Origin: Oscillospiraceae bacterium
GTDB lineage: Bacteria > Bacillota > Clostridia > Oscillospirales > Ruminococcaceae
Length of the DNA stretch: 64,000 nt
Assembly (NCBI GenBank): GCA_017473015.1
Contig: JAFUNP010000005.1
Span: 23,024-87,023 of the forward strand
Direction: 5' to 3'
Below the pieces are notes generated by a model, which saw only the letters and a list, made by a program, of their open reading frames with translations, was not told the origin of the DNA and did not search any database. The position numbers and the translations under genes are program-made. Positions 50,982 to 60,862 of the stretch are shown piece after piece (positions within the stretch are counted from its first letter, which is position 1; the number at the start of each line of letters is the position of its first letter).

Positions 50982-52490
50982 ATGAATTTCAATTCAGTTA
51001 ATTATATGATATTCCTGCCGGTGGTGGCGGGGCTGTATTTTGCAGTGCCCAAAAAGTTTAAAAATCTTTACCTGCTGGCAGTAAGCTATTATTTCTATTA
51101 TTGCAACGAGGCCAGATTCTTTCTGCTGCTGCCTGCCATGACACTGATTACCTACGGTTTTGCGCTGGCAGTGGACAAGCGGGAAGATAAAAAGCGCAGC
51201 CTGCTGTTTCTGGGCGGTCTGTTTGCAAATCTGGGCGTGCTGGTATTCTTCAAGTACAACCGCTTTTTCCTGGGTAAAATTTCTGCGCTGACCGGTGCAC
51301 AGATTGACCTGAGCTGGTGGCTGCTGCCATCTGGCATTTCCTTCTATATCTTTATGGCGACCAGCTACCTGATAGATGTGTATCTGAAAAAATACCACGC
51401 CGAAAAGGATGTGGTGAAGTTTGCGGCCTACATCACTTTCTTCCCCCATATTCTTATGGGGCCTATCGACAGGGCAAACAAATTTATCCCACAGCTGGAC
51501 AAAGAGCATAAGTTTGATTACGACCGCGTGCGCAAGGCCCTGCAGCTGATGGCCATCGGCTTTTTCAAAAAGATTGCGGTGGCTGATGTGCTGGCTATGT
51601 TTATCAATCAGGTTCATTCCGACCTGTACAGCTACACCGGTATTATTCTGGTGTTTGTGGCCTTTATGTATTCATATCAGCTGTATGCTGACTTTTCCGG
51701 CTATTGTGATATTGCCCGCGGCAGTGCCATGATTATGGGCTTTGACATCACTGAGAACTTCAATGTGCCTTACCTGTCCACTTCCTTTTCACAGTTCTGG
51801 TCACGCTGGCATATCTCCCTTTCCTCCTGGTTCCAGGATTATATTTTCACACCTTTTGTATGGACAAATCCTTTGAAAAAGATACCTGTAATCGGTAAAT
51901 TTTTCGAAAATCCACCTGTGCTGGTGGCTGTGGCTCTGGTATTTATCACCAGCGGTATATGGCATGGCAACACATGGAATTTTGTTATATGGGGTATGTG
52001 CCATGCGGTATATCGTATGGCAGAGGAAATTATGCGCCGCCGTAAAAAACCAAACAAACATCCCAAACCTCTGGAATTCTGGTCAAAGGTTGTGTGGGTG
52101 TTCTCACTGGTTACTTTCAGCCAGATTTTCTTCCGCTGCAAGGATATTCCGTCATCCCTCTACTACATCGCAAATATGCTGGGCGATTTCAGCCTGTCCA
52201 CATTCGGCACAGGTATATATAATGCGGTGAAATCCGGCTTTGACGCCACACCAATGCTGATTTACGCATATATCGCCTACAACATTCTCACATTGGGCAT
52301 TCTGATGTTTATGGACTGGTACCGCCACTTCCGTCTGAAGGGCAAATGCCTGACCAACGGTCTGGACAGACAGAAACCTGTGGTGCGCTGGCTGTGCTAC
52401 TATGTGATGATTGGTCTGATTATGGCCGGCTTTATTATGAACAACGGCGGTTTTGGCGCATCGGCCAGCTTTATATACAACAATTTCTAA
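50982..52490 (+). CDS. MBOAT-family O-acyltransferase (AlgI/DltB-like)
   Basis: 502 residues, many membrane helices. LLPSGISFYIFMATSYLIDV and ITFFPHILMGPIDR are AlgI/DltB signatures; the catalytic His is in SGIWHGNTWNFVIWG. Transfers acetyl or acyl groups across the membrane to a surface glycan or teichoic acid. The SGNH or DltD/AlgX-like acceptor-side partner usually next to it is missing; the PMT enzyme on the other side of the divergent promoter may act in the same pathway. Confidence 0.9.
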   Translation: MNFNSVNYMIFLPVVAGLYFAVPKKFKNLYLLAVSYYFYYCNEARFFLLLPAMTLITYGFALAVDKREDKKRSLLFLGGLFANLGVLVFFKYNRFFLGKISALTGAQIDLSWWLLPSGISFYIFMATSYLIDVYLKKYHAEKDVVKFAAYITFFPHILMGPIDRANKFIPQLDKEHKFDYDRVRKALQLMAIGFFKKIAVADVLAMFINQVHSDLYSYTGIILVFVAFMYSYQLYADFSGYCDIARGSAMIMGFDITENFNVPYLSTSFSQFWSRWHISLSSWFQDYIFTPFVWTNPLKKIPVIGKFFENPPVLVAVALVFITSGIWHGNTWNFVIWGMCHAVYRMAEEIMRRRKKPNKHPKPLEFWSKVVWVFSLVTFSQIFFRCKDIPSSLYYIANMLGDFSLSTFGTGIYNAVKSGFDATPMLIYAYIAYNILTLGILMFMDWYRHFRLKGKCLTNGLDRQKPVVRWLCYYVMIGLIMAGFIMNNGGFGASASFIYNNF

Positions 52491-52576
52491 AAAACAGTGA
52501 AAAATAATACTTTTTGTTGTTTTTTGAAGTAAGAATTGATATAATTATATAGTTATTAATTATTCCGGAGGAAAAA

Positions 52577-53194
52577 ATGTTAGAATTTATTGCTCGATAT
52601 GCTTATGTAGTGCCAATCATGGGCCTGATGTTTATGCTGCTGTATCTGGTAGGCGGCGAAGACATCATCTTTTTCAGACAGGTAAGACACGAAATTGACC
52701 CTAAATCTGATGAAAACCTGACAATAGCACTTACAAAATATGCAAGCCGCAAGGGCTTCAAAATGATGGGCAGAACAACACTGGAATTTGAAGGTGCCAC
52801 ATATACTTTTGACGGTATCCTGATTACTTATTTCGGTACAATCGCCATCAAGGCTGAACCATATGCAGGTGACATTTACGGCGAAATGAACGGTGAAGAA
52901 TGGGTTGCTATTTTTGAAGGCAAACGCACACCTTTCCTTAACCCACTGGTGGCTATGTCCGGCTCCACAAAACTGTTCCGTGATATCTACCGCGCAGAAG
53001 GCGTGAAAAAATACGGCCAGACAGAAACAATGGCTGTTTTCACAAACAAACACTGTAATGTTGCTGTATCACGCAATGCTTCCGCATGCCATGTGAAAGA
53101 CCTGGACGAACGTCTGTCCCAGGGAAAATTCATTGCTGACAACGGTGTGAACATTGACGAAATGGCAGCAGCACTGGAAAAACACAAAAAATAA
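52577..53194 (+). CDS. Membrane-anchored NERD-like protein
   Basis: 205 residues; CGGAGGAAAAA before the ATG. One N-terminal transmembrane helix (about 8-26), then a domain that follows the NERD (nuclease-related) pattern: TYTFDGILITYFGTIAIKAE, YAGDIYGEMNGEEWV, FLNPLV. The usual ExK is KAE, so nuclease activity is doubtful. A promoter with extended -10 TGATATAAT precedes it. Function unknown. Confidence 0.72.
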   Translation: MLEFIARYAYVVPIMGLMFMLLYLVGGEDIIFFRQVRHEIDPKSDENLTIALTKYASRKGFKMMGRTTLEFEGATYTFDGILITYFGTIAIKAEPYAGDIYGEMNGEEWVAIFEGKRTPFLNPLVAMSGSTKLFRDIYRAEGVKKYGQTETMAVFTNKHCNVAVSRNASACHVKDLDERLSQGKFIADNGVNIDEMAAALEKHKK

Positions 53195-53210
53195 TCAGAT
53201 AAAAATAATT

Positions 53211-53240
53211 ACAGCCACGGCATCAGCCGTGGCTGTTTGT
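53211..53240. terminator. Terminator between the NERD-like and beta-CASP genes
   Basis: 10-bp stem ACAGCCACGG/CCGTGGCTGT, loop CATCAG, T-rich on the right; the flanking genes converge. Confidence 0.8.
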
Positions 53241-53270
53241 GTTTGTTGACTGGAAAGGTATGCTGTCAGT

Positions 53271-54872
53271 TTATCTTTCCAGCTTTTCGATTATATCCTC
53301 TATAGCGCGGCGGGCGTTATTCAAATCACCGTTAGGGTAGCCGCTCCGCTTTTTCACTGCAGCAGTAAGTTTTTCCAGAGCCTGCAGCAGCAGAGTGTAT
53401 GCACGGGAAACACCGGATGCAGACTGTCTGTCCGGTTTTTTGTAGATTGTCTTCGGTGCAGTGAATGTCTGCTGACCTGTAGCCAGATTGAATTTGTCTG
53501 TGTAGTACGGACTGTACACCGGCCAGCCCAGCTCCTGTGTGATTTTTTCTTCAAAAGCAGGGAATACATCCCGGTCGCCATGAACAAGGAACAGCTTCTG
53601 CGGTTTGTTTTCAAATCCCTTCAGCCAGCGGATAAGACCTTTCTGGTCGGCATGACCGCTGATACCATCCAGCTTGATTATTCTGGCGTTTACTTCGATA
53701 GTTTCGTTGAAAAGCTTTACCTTTTTTACACCGTCCAGCAGCCTGCGGCCCAGAGTGCCCTCGGCCTGGTATCCTACAAACACTATGGTGCTGTCACTGC
53801 GCCACAGATTGTGCTTCAGATGGTGGCGTATACGGCCTGCGTCGCACATACCGCTGGCAGAAATAATGACCTTTGGATTTTTATCAAAGTTAATCAGTTT
53901 ACTTTCGTCGCTGGTTACTGCGGTTTTCAGTGTAGGAAAGTTGATGGGGTCAATGCCTGATTTTACCACCGCCATGGCTTCTTCGTCGAAGTAACCGTAG
54001 ATATTGTCATCAAATACTTTTACTGTCTCGATAGCCATAGGGCTGTCTATATACACCGGTACAGTATGGCCTTTTACCATACCTTTGGTGATAATATCAC
54101 GCAGAAAATACAGCAGTTCCTGTGTTCTGCCTACTGCAAAGGCAGGTATAACCACATTGCCGCCGCGGTCAAAGGTTTCCTGTATAACCTGTGCCAGTTC
54201 AGCGCGGTAATCCTCCACCACATCGTGAAGTCTGTCACCATAGGTGCTTTCGCACACTATATAGTCGGCGTATTTTATAAACTGTGGGTCTTTTATCAGC
54301 GGCTGGTCAATGTTGCCTACGTCGCCGGAAAATACCACAGTTTTCTTTACGCCTTTTTCATCTATCTTTATCTCAATGGCGGCACTGCCCAGCAGATGGC
54401 CCACATCGTAGAATGTGGCTGTCACGCCTTCAGCTATTTCAAAGCTTTCCAGGTATTCATGGGTGCGGAACATTCGCAGTGTCTGCTGTGCATCGTCCTG
54501 GGTATACAGCGGTTCCACTTCGCCCTTGCCGCTTCTTTTGTTTTTTCTGCTTTCCCATTCTGCTTCCTGTTCCTGGATATGGGCAGAGTCCATCAGCATA
54601 ATTTTGCACAGGTCAAAAGTTGCTCCGGTGGAATAGATTTTACCGGTGTAGCCGCCTTTTGCCAGCAGCGGCAGATAGCCTGTGTGGTCCACATGGGCGT
54701 GAGTGACCAGTACCGCATCCAGTTCATTTACCGGCAGCGGCAGGTCGTAAGTCACATGTTCTTCCCGGCCCTGGCGCATACCGTAGTCAATCAGAATTTT
54801 TTTGCCGCAGGCTGTCAGCAGGTGGGCTGAGCCTGTCACACCGTGCGTAGCACCTATAAACTGTAATTCCAT
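53271..54872 (-). CDS. Metallo-beta-lactamase/beta-CASP ribonuclease
   Basis: 533 residues. N-terminal metal site HAHVDHTG (His58, His60, Asp62, His63), DVGHLLGSA, FSGDVG and a beta-CASP domain with AFAVGRTQELL, then SGMCDAGR and SGHAD at the third metal site. This is the bacterial CPSF73/YSH1-like group that cleaves RNA; related to RNase J but shorter. The final 70 residues (YKKPDRQSAS onward) are basic and helical, possibly for RNA binding. Confidence 0.92.
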   Translation of the reverse strand: MELQFIGATHGVTGSAHLLTACGKKILIDYGMRQGREEHVTYDLPLPVNELDAVLVTHAHVDHTGYLPLLAKGGYTGKIYSTGATFDLCKIMLMDSAHIQEQEAEWESRKNKRSGKGEVEPLYTQDDAQQTLRMFRTHEYLESFEIAEGVTATFYDVGHLLGSAAIEIKIDEKGVKKTVVFSGDVGNIDQPLIKDPQFIKYADYIVCESTYGDRLHDVVEDYRAELAQVIQETFDRGGNVVIPAFAVGRTQELLYFLRDIITKGMVKGHTVPVYIDSPMAIETVKVFDDNIYGYFDEEAMAVVKSGIDPINFPTLKTAVTSDESKLINFDKNPKVIISASGMCDAGRIRHHLKHNLWRSDSTIVFVGYQAEGTLGRRLLDGVKKVKLFNETIEVNARIIKLDGISGHADQKGLIRWLKGFENKPQKLFLVHGDRDVFPAFEEKITQELGWPVYSPYYTDKFNLATGQQTFTAPKTIYKKPDRQSASGVSRAYTLLLQALEKLTAAVKKRSGYPNGDLNNARRAIEDIIEKLER

Positions 54873-54954
54873 AGTATCCTCCGTTTATTGAAGCATAGTA
54901 TTATCTGATTTTAATTATATAACTCACATGAAAAATTTAAAATAGAAAAAAGAA

Positions 54955-54985
54955 AAATCCATGTAATTTTCACATGGATTTAACA
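54955..54985 (-). terminator. Terminator of the flippase gene
   Basis: AAATCCATGT/ACATGGATTT (54955-54964, 54972-54981); on the minus strand it is followed by TTCTTTTTTC. Confidence 0.85.
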
Positions 54986-54989
54986 CTTT

Positions 54990-56411
54990 TTATGCTCTTT
55001 TCAGTTTACGCAGAACTGTTTTTATCAGCGGTTTTATAAAATTGAACAGCGGCAGGAAGTTGTAAACAACTATCACGGCTGTCAGCACGGTGCTGATGAT
55101 AATCCAATGTGTCATTTCGTTTATCATCACATAGCTGAGTGCGGCAATAAGTACCACATTCACCGCCATAAACACAGGAGAAATGCTGATATTGATGAAT
55201 TTTCTTGTACCCAGTGCGCGCAGTATAAACACCAGCAGATAGCTGAGGAATGTGGCGATAGCCGCACCCTGTGCGCCCATTTTCGGGATTAAAAGCATAT
55301 TCATGCCTATATTTGAAAAGGCACCGGCCATCATAGTGTACAGGTTGGCTTTGCCGTTTTTCTGTACCATGTAAATGCTGGACATAAAGCCGGAAAAGCT
55401 GGAGAATATGGTAGCCATAATCAGCACAGGGATAAAGCGCCAGGATTCATAATATTCAGCTGCCACCATAAAGCTTGTCATAGGGCGGCACAGCAGTATC
55501 AGCCCTGCGCCGGCCATAAACATAATGCTCTGGTATGCTCTGAACACATTTTTGAAAAATTTTTCCGGATTTTTCTCCTGGCCTTCCTGTACAGCGGAAA
55601 TCTGCCACGCTTCGGTGAACACAGTAGAGAACAGGTTTACAATAGACGGTATTTTGTAGCTGATGGCGTATATACCGGCTATGGATGCGCCGGAAATGGC
55701 TGTTACCAGATAGCGGTCGGACACATTGGTCACCCACCAGAATACGCCGGTAGGAATCAGCGGCAGACAGTAGGACAGCATTTCTTTTGCCAGCCGGGGC
55801 TTTGCACTTTTAAGACGGAAGCTTTTCCATGCGCCGCTGAACACTAACAGGAACAGAAAGCTGACAAAGTCTGCTGCGATGGTGGCCATAATGTAGCCCT
55901 TCACGCCCATATTGAATTTAACCAGGAACAGATATACAAAAATAAGTGTGTTCACTGTGGCCAGAATACCGTCTATTGCGTACAGACGGGTGTATGTTCT
56001 GGCACGGGTGTACTGCTGAACCAGTGTGCGCAGACAGCTGCACAGCAGATAGAGGTACAGGTAGCGTACATAATACTGTACAAAGGATATTTTTACTATC
56101 AACGGATAAAATGCCAGCAGCACCATAAAGCCGAAAAGATAGGTCAGGGCAGCTACGGTAAATACGCCTTTTCTGGAATATTTTTTATCCAGACCGAAGC
56201 GGATAATACTGTTTGGTATGCCCAGGGACACCAGCGGTATCAGCAGGTTGGCAGTCTGTGTCACCAGGTCGGCCGCATTAAACTGGTCTGGTGTGAGTAC
56301 AGCGGTGTATATCGGCATAAGCAGAAACACCAGAAATTTGCTGCTGAAGGTACTGATAAAAAATAACCCTGTGTTTGAAATCAGAAATTTATATTTGTTA
56401 TTCAAAATCAT
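54990..56411 (-). CDS. Polysaccharide flippase (Wzx/MATE-like)
   Basis: 473 residues from the ATG at 56411; an in-frame TTG at 56432 is an alternative, and the ribosome site is poor for both. About 14 membrane helices; NTGLFFISTFSSKFLVFLLMPIYTAVL at the N-terminus is typical of the oligosaccharide flippase family. Moves lipid-linked glycan repeat units outwards and fits the other surface-glycan genes in the window. Confidence 0.85.
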   Translation of the reverse strand: MILNNKYKFLISNTGLFFISTFSSKFLVFLLMPIYTAVLTPDQFNAADLVTQTANLLIPLVSLGIPNSIIRFGLDKKYSRKGVFTVAALTYLFGFMVLLAFYPLIVKISFVQYYVRYLYLYLLCSCLRTLVQQYTRARTYTRLYAIDGILATVNTLIFVYLFLVKFNMGVKGYIMATIAADFVSFLFLLVFSGAWKSFRLKSAKPRLAKEMLSYCLPLIPTGVFWWVTNVSDRYLVTAISGASIAGIYAISYKIPSIVNLFSTVFTEAWQISAVQEGQEKNPEKFFKNVFRAYQSIMFMAGAGLILLCRPMTSFMVAAEYYESWRFIPVLIMATIFSSFSGFMSSIYMVQKNGKANLYTMMAGAFSNIGMNMLLIPKMGAQGAAIATFLSYLLVFILRALGTRKFINISISPVFMAVNVVLIAALSYVMINEMTHWIIISTVLTAVIVVYNFLPLFNFIKPLIKTVLRKLKRA

Positions 56412-56621
56412 TTTCCTTATTATATTTTGCAATTGGTATATATCCTTTTTATTATAGTATTATTGACAGCTTTTTACAAGCGGTACAGTTGTAAACATTC
56501 TGTGTACCGGCACGGATTTTCACAGTTTTTTGATGATTTTCCATTTTTGTTTCACCCTTTCTTCAACCTGCCGTCACTTTGGCGGAATATAATTCCAATA
56601 GATAATGGAAGGAGAGTGCAT

Positions 56622-58487
56622 ATGGAAAAAGAAAAAAGTCTTTTACGGAATATAAAATCAAAAATAAAAGTTAAAAAGCTGATTGTGCCGGCGGTAGTGC
56701 TGGCAGTGGCAGCGGGTGTGATTTTTGTACGCGAAGGCCGCGACGGTATGCCCACAGGCGGTGATATGCCGATGACGATGGGGGTGCGCACCACAGTGCT
56801 GCAGCTGTCAACACTGACTGACAGTGTTTCTGTAACAGGTACAGTGGAAAGCACCCAGACAGTAAATGTGACCAGCACAGTCACAGGTGCGGCCATCAGT
56901 GAAATATTGGTCCAGGCCGGTGACAAGGTGTCTGCCGGCGATGTGATAGCAAAGCTGGACACAGCTGATATATTGGAAAACATTGAAAAAGTAAAAGAAA
57001 AGCTGACAGACAATATCACCCGGGCACAGGAAAAATATGACCGGGCAGTGACAGATATGAATGAAGCATACGATGCTGCTGCAGATGCAGAGGAAGAATA
57101 CAACACCGCTGTGTACTGGCAGAATGTATGCAATACCAATTTTGAGGCTGCAAAGGCAGCGGTTTCCATGCAGCAGACAGCTTACAACACTGCTGCCGCT
57201 GAGCTGACTGCTGCCACGAATGACAAAAACAACGCCACTGCCCGGTACAACACAGCTTTTGCAGAATGGCAGTCACGGGACAGTGTAAAAACAAATGAAC
57301 AGGCGGCACTGGAGGCTGCACAGACTGAATATGAAAGCGTTATGGCAGACCGGGAAGCAACAGAAGAAGCAAAAACTGCGGCACAGACAGCACTTGACGA
57401 TGCAACCACCCGGCTGGCAAATGCTGAGGCCTCGCTGGCTAATGCGCAGACAGCACTGGACACAGCCGCTGCAGCCCTGCAGACAGCAACAGAAAGATAT
57501 GATGTTGCACAGGGCGTAGTGAACGGCGATGAAAACACCACAGGCTCAAAAGCCAGCCTTGACGCTGCAAAGCAGAATGCCGACTATAACAAAATAGAAA
57601 GTGAATACAACAATGCAGTAAGACTGCGGGAAAACGCACGAACAACCCTTGACAACAAAGAAAAAGCCTATTCAAATGCTGTGACAGCCTGTGAAAATGC
57701 AAAGGACAGCCTGGAAAACGCCTCCACCAGTGATGAGCTGGAACGGCTGTATGAAGATTACAATGACTGCATTATCACAGCGGCTATCAGTGGCACAGTT
57801 ACAAAAATCAATGCCCAGGTAGGTGATGTGACAGGCGGCAATAATTCTGTTATCGCGGTAATTGAAGATACAGAAAATCTGAAAATCAGTACTTCTTTCC
57901 AGGAATATGATGTTCAGGATATAAAAATAGGCATGAAGTGCGTTATTACCAGCGATGCCAATGACAAACAGCTGTCCGGCTATGTGTCCCAGATTTCTCC
58001 CGTGGCCTCCACAGCGGGCATGGGCTCATCTGATGTAACATTCAGCGGCGAAATCACCATCAATGGAACAGACCATGGCCTGCTTATAGGTATGAACGCC
58101 AAAGCGGAGGTTATACTCAGCAGTACAGATGATGTTTATGTGGTTCCTTATGATGCTGTGGGTACAAACGAATCCGGAGAAAAGGTGGTTTATGTACAGA
58201 ACGGCGAAGATTTTGACCCTGTGGTGGTAACAACAGGTATGGAAACTGACTACTATATTGAAATTTCTTCCTCTGAGCTGAAAGAGGGTATGGTTATCCG
58301 CTCATCCGCTGATGCTGACCGGAGTGAAAGCATGGTATTTACTGAAGACGGCGAAGAAGCAGAAAACAGCGGAATGGGCTTTGGTATGGGTGGCATGACC
58401 GGTATGCCATCAGGCGGCAATATGCCACAGGGAGGAAATATGCCTGACCGCGGCGGTATGCAGGGTGGCCCCGGTGGCAGAGGTTAA
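56622..58487 (+). CDS. HlyD/MacA-family membrane-fusion protein of an ABC exporter
   Basis: 621 residues from the ATG at 56622 (GGAAGGAG upstream). A basic start precedes one membrane anchor (about 21-37), a biotinyl-lipoyl-like half (SVTGTVESTQTVNVTSTVTG), a very long alanine-rich helical hairpin (about 120-430), the second lipoyl half, then a beta-barrel. The last 40 residues are Gly/Met-rich with repeated GMGG and MPxGGNMP. Similar in place to YknX: adaptor for the following ATPase and permease. The hairpin is far longer than in the MacA of Gram-negatives. Confidence 0.9.
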   Translation: MEKEKSLLRNIKSKIKVKKLIVPAVVLAVAAGVIFVREGRDGMPTGGDMPMTMGVRTTVLQLSTLTDSVSVTGTVESTQTVNVTSTVTGAAISEILVQAGDKVSAGDVIAKLDTADILENIEKVKEKLTDNITRAQEKYDRAVTDMNEAYDAAADAEEEYNTAVYWQNVCNTNFEAAKAAVSMQQTAYNTAAAELTAATNDKNNATARYNTAFAEWQSRDSVKTNEQAALEAAQTEYESVMADREATEEAKTAAQTALDDATTRLANAEASLANAQTALDTAAAALQTATERYDVAQGVVNGDENTTGSKASLDAAKQNADYNKIESEYNNAVRLRENARTTLDNKEKAYSNAVTACENAKDSLENASTSDELERLYEDYNDCIITAAISGTVTKINAQVGDVTGGNNSVIAVIEDTENLKISTSFQEYDVQDIKIGMKCVITSDANDKQLSGYVSQISPVASTAGMGSSDVTFSGEITINGTDHGLLIGMNAKAEVILSSTDDVYVVPYDAVGTNESGEKVVYVQNGEDFDPVVVTTGMETDYYIEISSSELKEGMVIRSSADADRSESMVFTEDGEEAENSGMGFGMGGMTGMPSGGNMPQGGNMPDRGGMQGGPGGRG

Positions 58488-58490
58488 GCC

Positions 58491-59198
58491 ATGAAAAAAG
58501 TGATTGAAATGAAAGATATCTGCAAATCTTTCTGGATTGCAGACAATGAAGAACTGAAAGTGCTGAAAAAAATCAACCTGACTGTGTATGAAGGGGAATT
58601 TGTGGCCATAGTAGGTGCATCCGGCAGCGGTAAAAGTACGCTGATGAATATTATCGGTGCCCTGGACCGCCCCACAACAGGGGAGTACTTTCTGGACGGT
58701 GAAGATATAGCCGGTATGAAGGACAGACAGCTGTCCGAAATAAGAAACAGAAAAATAGGCTTTGTTTTTCAGACATTCAATCTTATTCCCCGTACAAACG
58801 CAGTGAAAAATGTGGCCCTGCCTATGCTGTACGCCGGCATGCCTTCACGCCGGGCAAACCGGAAAGCAAAAGAGCTGCTGGCACAGGTGGATATGAAAGA
58901 CAGAATGTATCACAACCCCAACGAGCTGTCCGGCGGGCAGAAACAGCGCGTGGCTATTGCCCGCAGCATAGCCAACAACCCGGGTATTATCCTGGCCGAT
59001 GAGCCAACCGGTGCTCTGGACAGTGTGACAGGTCGCATGATTATGGACCTTTTTCACCGCCTGCACAGCCAGCAGGGCAAAACCATAGTGCTCATAACCC
59101 ATTCGCCAGAACTGGCTCAGGAGTGTGAAAGAATTATTACTCTGAAAGATGGTGTGATAATTAAAGAGGAAAGGGGGCTGGGCCATGCTTCTTATTGA
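58491..59198 (+). CDS. ABC transporter ATP-binding protein (MacB/YknY-like)
   Basis: 235 residues. Walker [18 protein letters not shown] signature, Walker [12 protein letters not shown], and the terminal His. LolD/MacB/YknY class. Starts 3 nt after the adaptor gene ends and overlaps the permease by 14 nt. Confidence 0.95.
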   Translation: MKKVIEMKDICKSFWIADNEELKVLKKINLTVYEGEFVAIVGASGSGKSTLMNIIGALDRPTTGEYFLDGEDIAGMKDRQLSEIRNRKIGFVFQTFNLIPRTNAVKNVALPMLYAGMPSRRANRKAKELLAQVDMKDRMYHNPNELSGGQKQRVAIARSIANNPGIILADEPTGALDSVTGRMIMDLFHRLHSQQGKTIVLITHSPELAQECERIITLKDGVIIKEERGLGHASY

Positions 59199-60432
59199 AA
59201 ATATACTTCTGGCGCTGAACGGGCTGCGTGCCAACAAAATGAGAGCCTTTCTCACCATGCTGGGCATTATTATCGGTATCGGCAGTGTTATTGGTATTGT
59301 GAATGTGGGGGAAAGCATGACAAACGGTATCAGCACCAGCATGCGGACTATGGGTGTGAACAACATAACCCTGACTCTTACACAGAAAAGCGACGACAAT
59401 ACTTCCGGCGGTAATTTCTTTATGTTCGGACGCTCATCTCCCGATGAAAGTGACCTGATGACTGACGAAATGCTTAACGAATTCCGCAGTCTGCACAATG
59501 ATTACATATCCTATATCTATACCACAGAATCTGTAGGCAGCAGTACAGCGGAATACAATCTGAATGAAAGCAATGTTTCTGTCACCGCGGTTAGCCGGGA
59601 ATATGTGGCGGCCAGCAATCTGGAAATGCTGACAGGCAGGTTTATAAGTGACCACGATGAGGAAAAAGAAAAAAATGTGTGTGTGGTATCCTCTGTGCTG
59701 TGTGGTGAGCTGATGCCTATGCAGGACCCGATAGGTGAGCAGCTGGATATGGTTATAAACAATACTGTGCAGACTTTTTACATAGTGGGAGTTTATGATG
59801 GCGAATCTTCTTCGGCTTCTTCCATGACACAGATGTATATACCGGCTTCCACAGCCCGAAAACTGTCCGGTTCGGGCAACGGCTACCAGTCAGCAACGGT
59901 GGTACCGGCCAACGGAACAGACACCACCGCATTTATGAATCTGGCTGATGAGTATTTCTCCCAGGTTTATTCCAGAAACAAATCTTATACAGTTACAGCC
60001 TCCAGTATGGAGAGTATGGTGGAATCTATGACTGAAATGCTGTCCACTGTTTCACTGGCCATTGCTGTAATTGCCGGTATATCACTGGTAGTAGGCGGCA
60101 TAGGTGTAATGAATATTATGCTGGTGTCCATTACAGAACGCACACGAGAAATAGGCACACGAAAAGCCCTGGGCGCTACCAATGGCTCTATCCGTCTGCA
60201 GTTTATCACCGAAGCTATAGTTATCTGTATGCTGGGCGGCCTTATAGGCATCGGTCTGGGCCTGGTGATAGGCAATATTGGGGCCGGCCTGCTGGGGTAC
60301 AGTGCCACAGTTTCAGTGTCCACGGTGCTGATTGCGGTGGGCTTTTCCATGGTAATAGGCGTGTTTTTTGGCTATTACCCCGCCAACAAAGCTGCAAAGC
60401 TGGACCCTATAGAAGCTTTAAGATATGAGTAA
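59185..60432 (+). CDS. ABC transporter permease (MacB/YknZ-like)
   Basis: 415 residues. One N-terminal membrane helix followed by a large extracytoplasmic domain (about 50-275) and three C-terminal helices with TERTREIGTRKALGAT, the FtsX/MacB coupling segment. Works with the adaptor and ATPase, probably exporting peptides or toxic amphiphiles. Substrate not readable. Confidence 0.93.
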   Translation: MLLIENILLALNGLRANKMRAFLTMLGIIIGIGSVIGIVNVGESMTNGISTSMRTMGVNNITLTLTQKSDDNTSGGNFFMFGRSSPDESDLMTDEMLNEFRSLHNDYISYIYTTESVGSSTAEYNLNESNVSVTAVSREYVAASNLEMLTGRFISDHDEEKEKNVCVVSSVLCGELMPMQDPIGEQLDMVINNTVQTFYIVGVYDGESSSASSMTQMYIPASTARKLSGSGNGYQSATVVPANGTDTTAFMNLADEYFSQVYSRNKSYTVTASSMESMVESMTEMLSTVSLAIAVIAGISLVVGGIGVMNIMLVSITERTREIGTRKALGATNGSIRLQFITEAIVICMLGGLIGIGLGLVIGNIGAGLLGYSATVSVSTVLIAVGFSMVIGVFFGYYPANKAAKLDPIEALRYE

Positions 60433-60470
60433 AAACATCATTGTCATTTTCTTCTCCTGAAAATATACTG

Positions 60471-60515
60471 AAAAGCAAAACCGCAGACTGATTCAGCCTG
60501 CGGTTTTGCTTTTTG
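60471..60515 (+). terminator. Terminator of the ABC exporter operon
   Basis: 16-bp stem (60471-60486 with 60498-60513), 11-nt loop, followed by TT and A/T-rich sequence. Confidence 0.9.
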
Positions 60516-60575
60516 ATATAAATAAGGGAAGTCAGATGATTTAGCTGCAGTTATTGCAGCTTTAATCAGTCTGTT

Positions 60576-60710
60576 TTATTTGTTGCCGGACATCCAGCTG
60601 AAAACTTTACCAATAAATGGGATAACGATTTTCCAGATGATAGCCAGACCGCCTGCGGCACCTATACCCATAAGAATGTAATGTAAAATATTAAGGTTTT
60701 CCATATTCAT
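60576..60710 (-). CDS. 44-aa hydrophobic membrane peptide
   Basis: Start ATG at 60710 directly after AAAGGAG (or the second ATG at 60704, better spaced). One membrane helix ending in LAIIWKIVIPFIGKVF and a basic tail. It shares IWKxVIPxIG with the 37-aa peptide upstream, so the two are paralogues. Last gene of the divergent operon. Function unknown; size and charge recall small membrane-active or regulatory peptides. Confidence 0.72.
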   Translation of the reverse strand: MNMENLNILHYILMGIGAAGGLAIIWKIVIPFIGKVFSWMSGNK

Positions 60711-60724
60711 AAATCTCCTTTCGG

Positions 60725-60838
60725 TTAAAACATTGCTGCAAATATTCCGCCGATGGCAGGAATAACAACTTTCCATATTAATGCGAAACCGATTACCACA
60801 ATGGCAACCATTATTGCTTTTATGAGAATGTTTTTCAA
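60725..60838 (-). CDS. 37-aa hydrophobic membrane peptide (TTG start)
   Basis: Below usual size cut-offs. TTG at 60838 with a perfect AGGAGG seven bases upstream; stop at 60725-60727; the next gene's ribosome site begins shortly after. Sequence LKNILIKAIM, VAIVVIGFAL, IWKVVIPAIG, GIFAAMF: one transmembrane helix, paralogous to the 44-aa peptide (IWKVVIPAIGGIF against IWKIVIPFIGKVF). Confidence 0.72.
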   Translation of the reverse strand: MKNILIKAIMVAIVVIGFALIWKVVIPAIGGIFAAMF

Positions 60839-60862
60839 ATTATTTCCTCCTATCTGTGTAAA

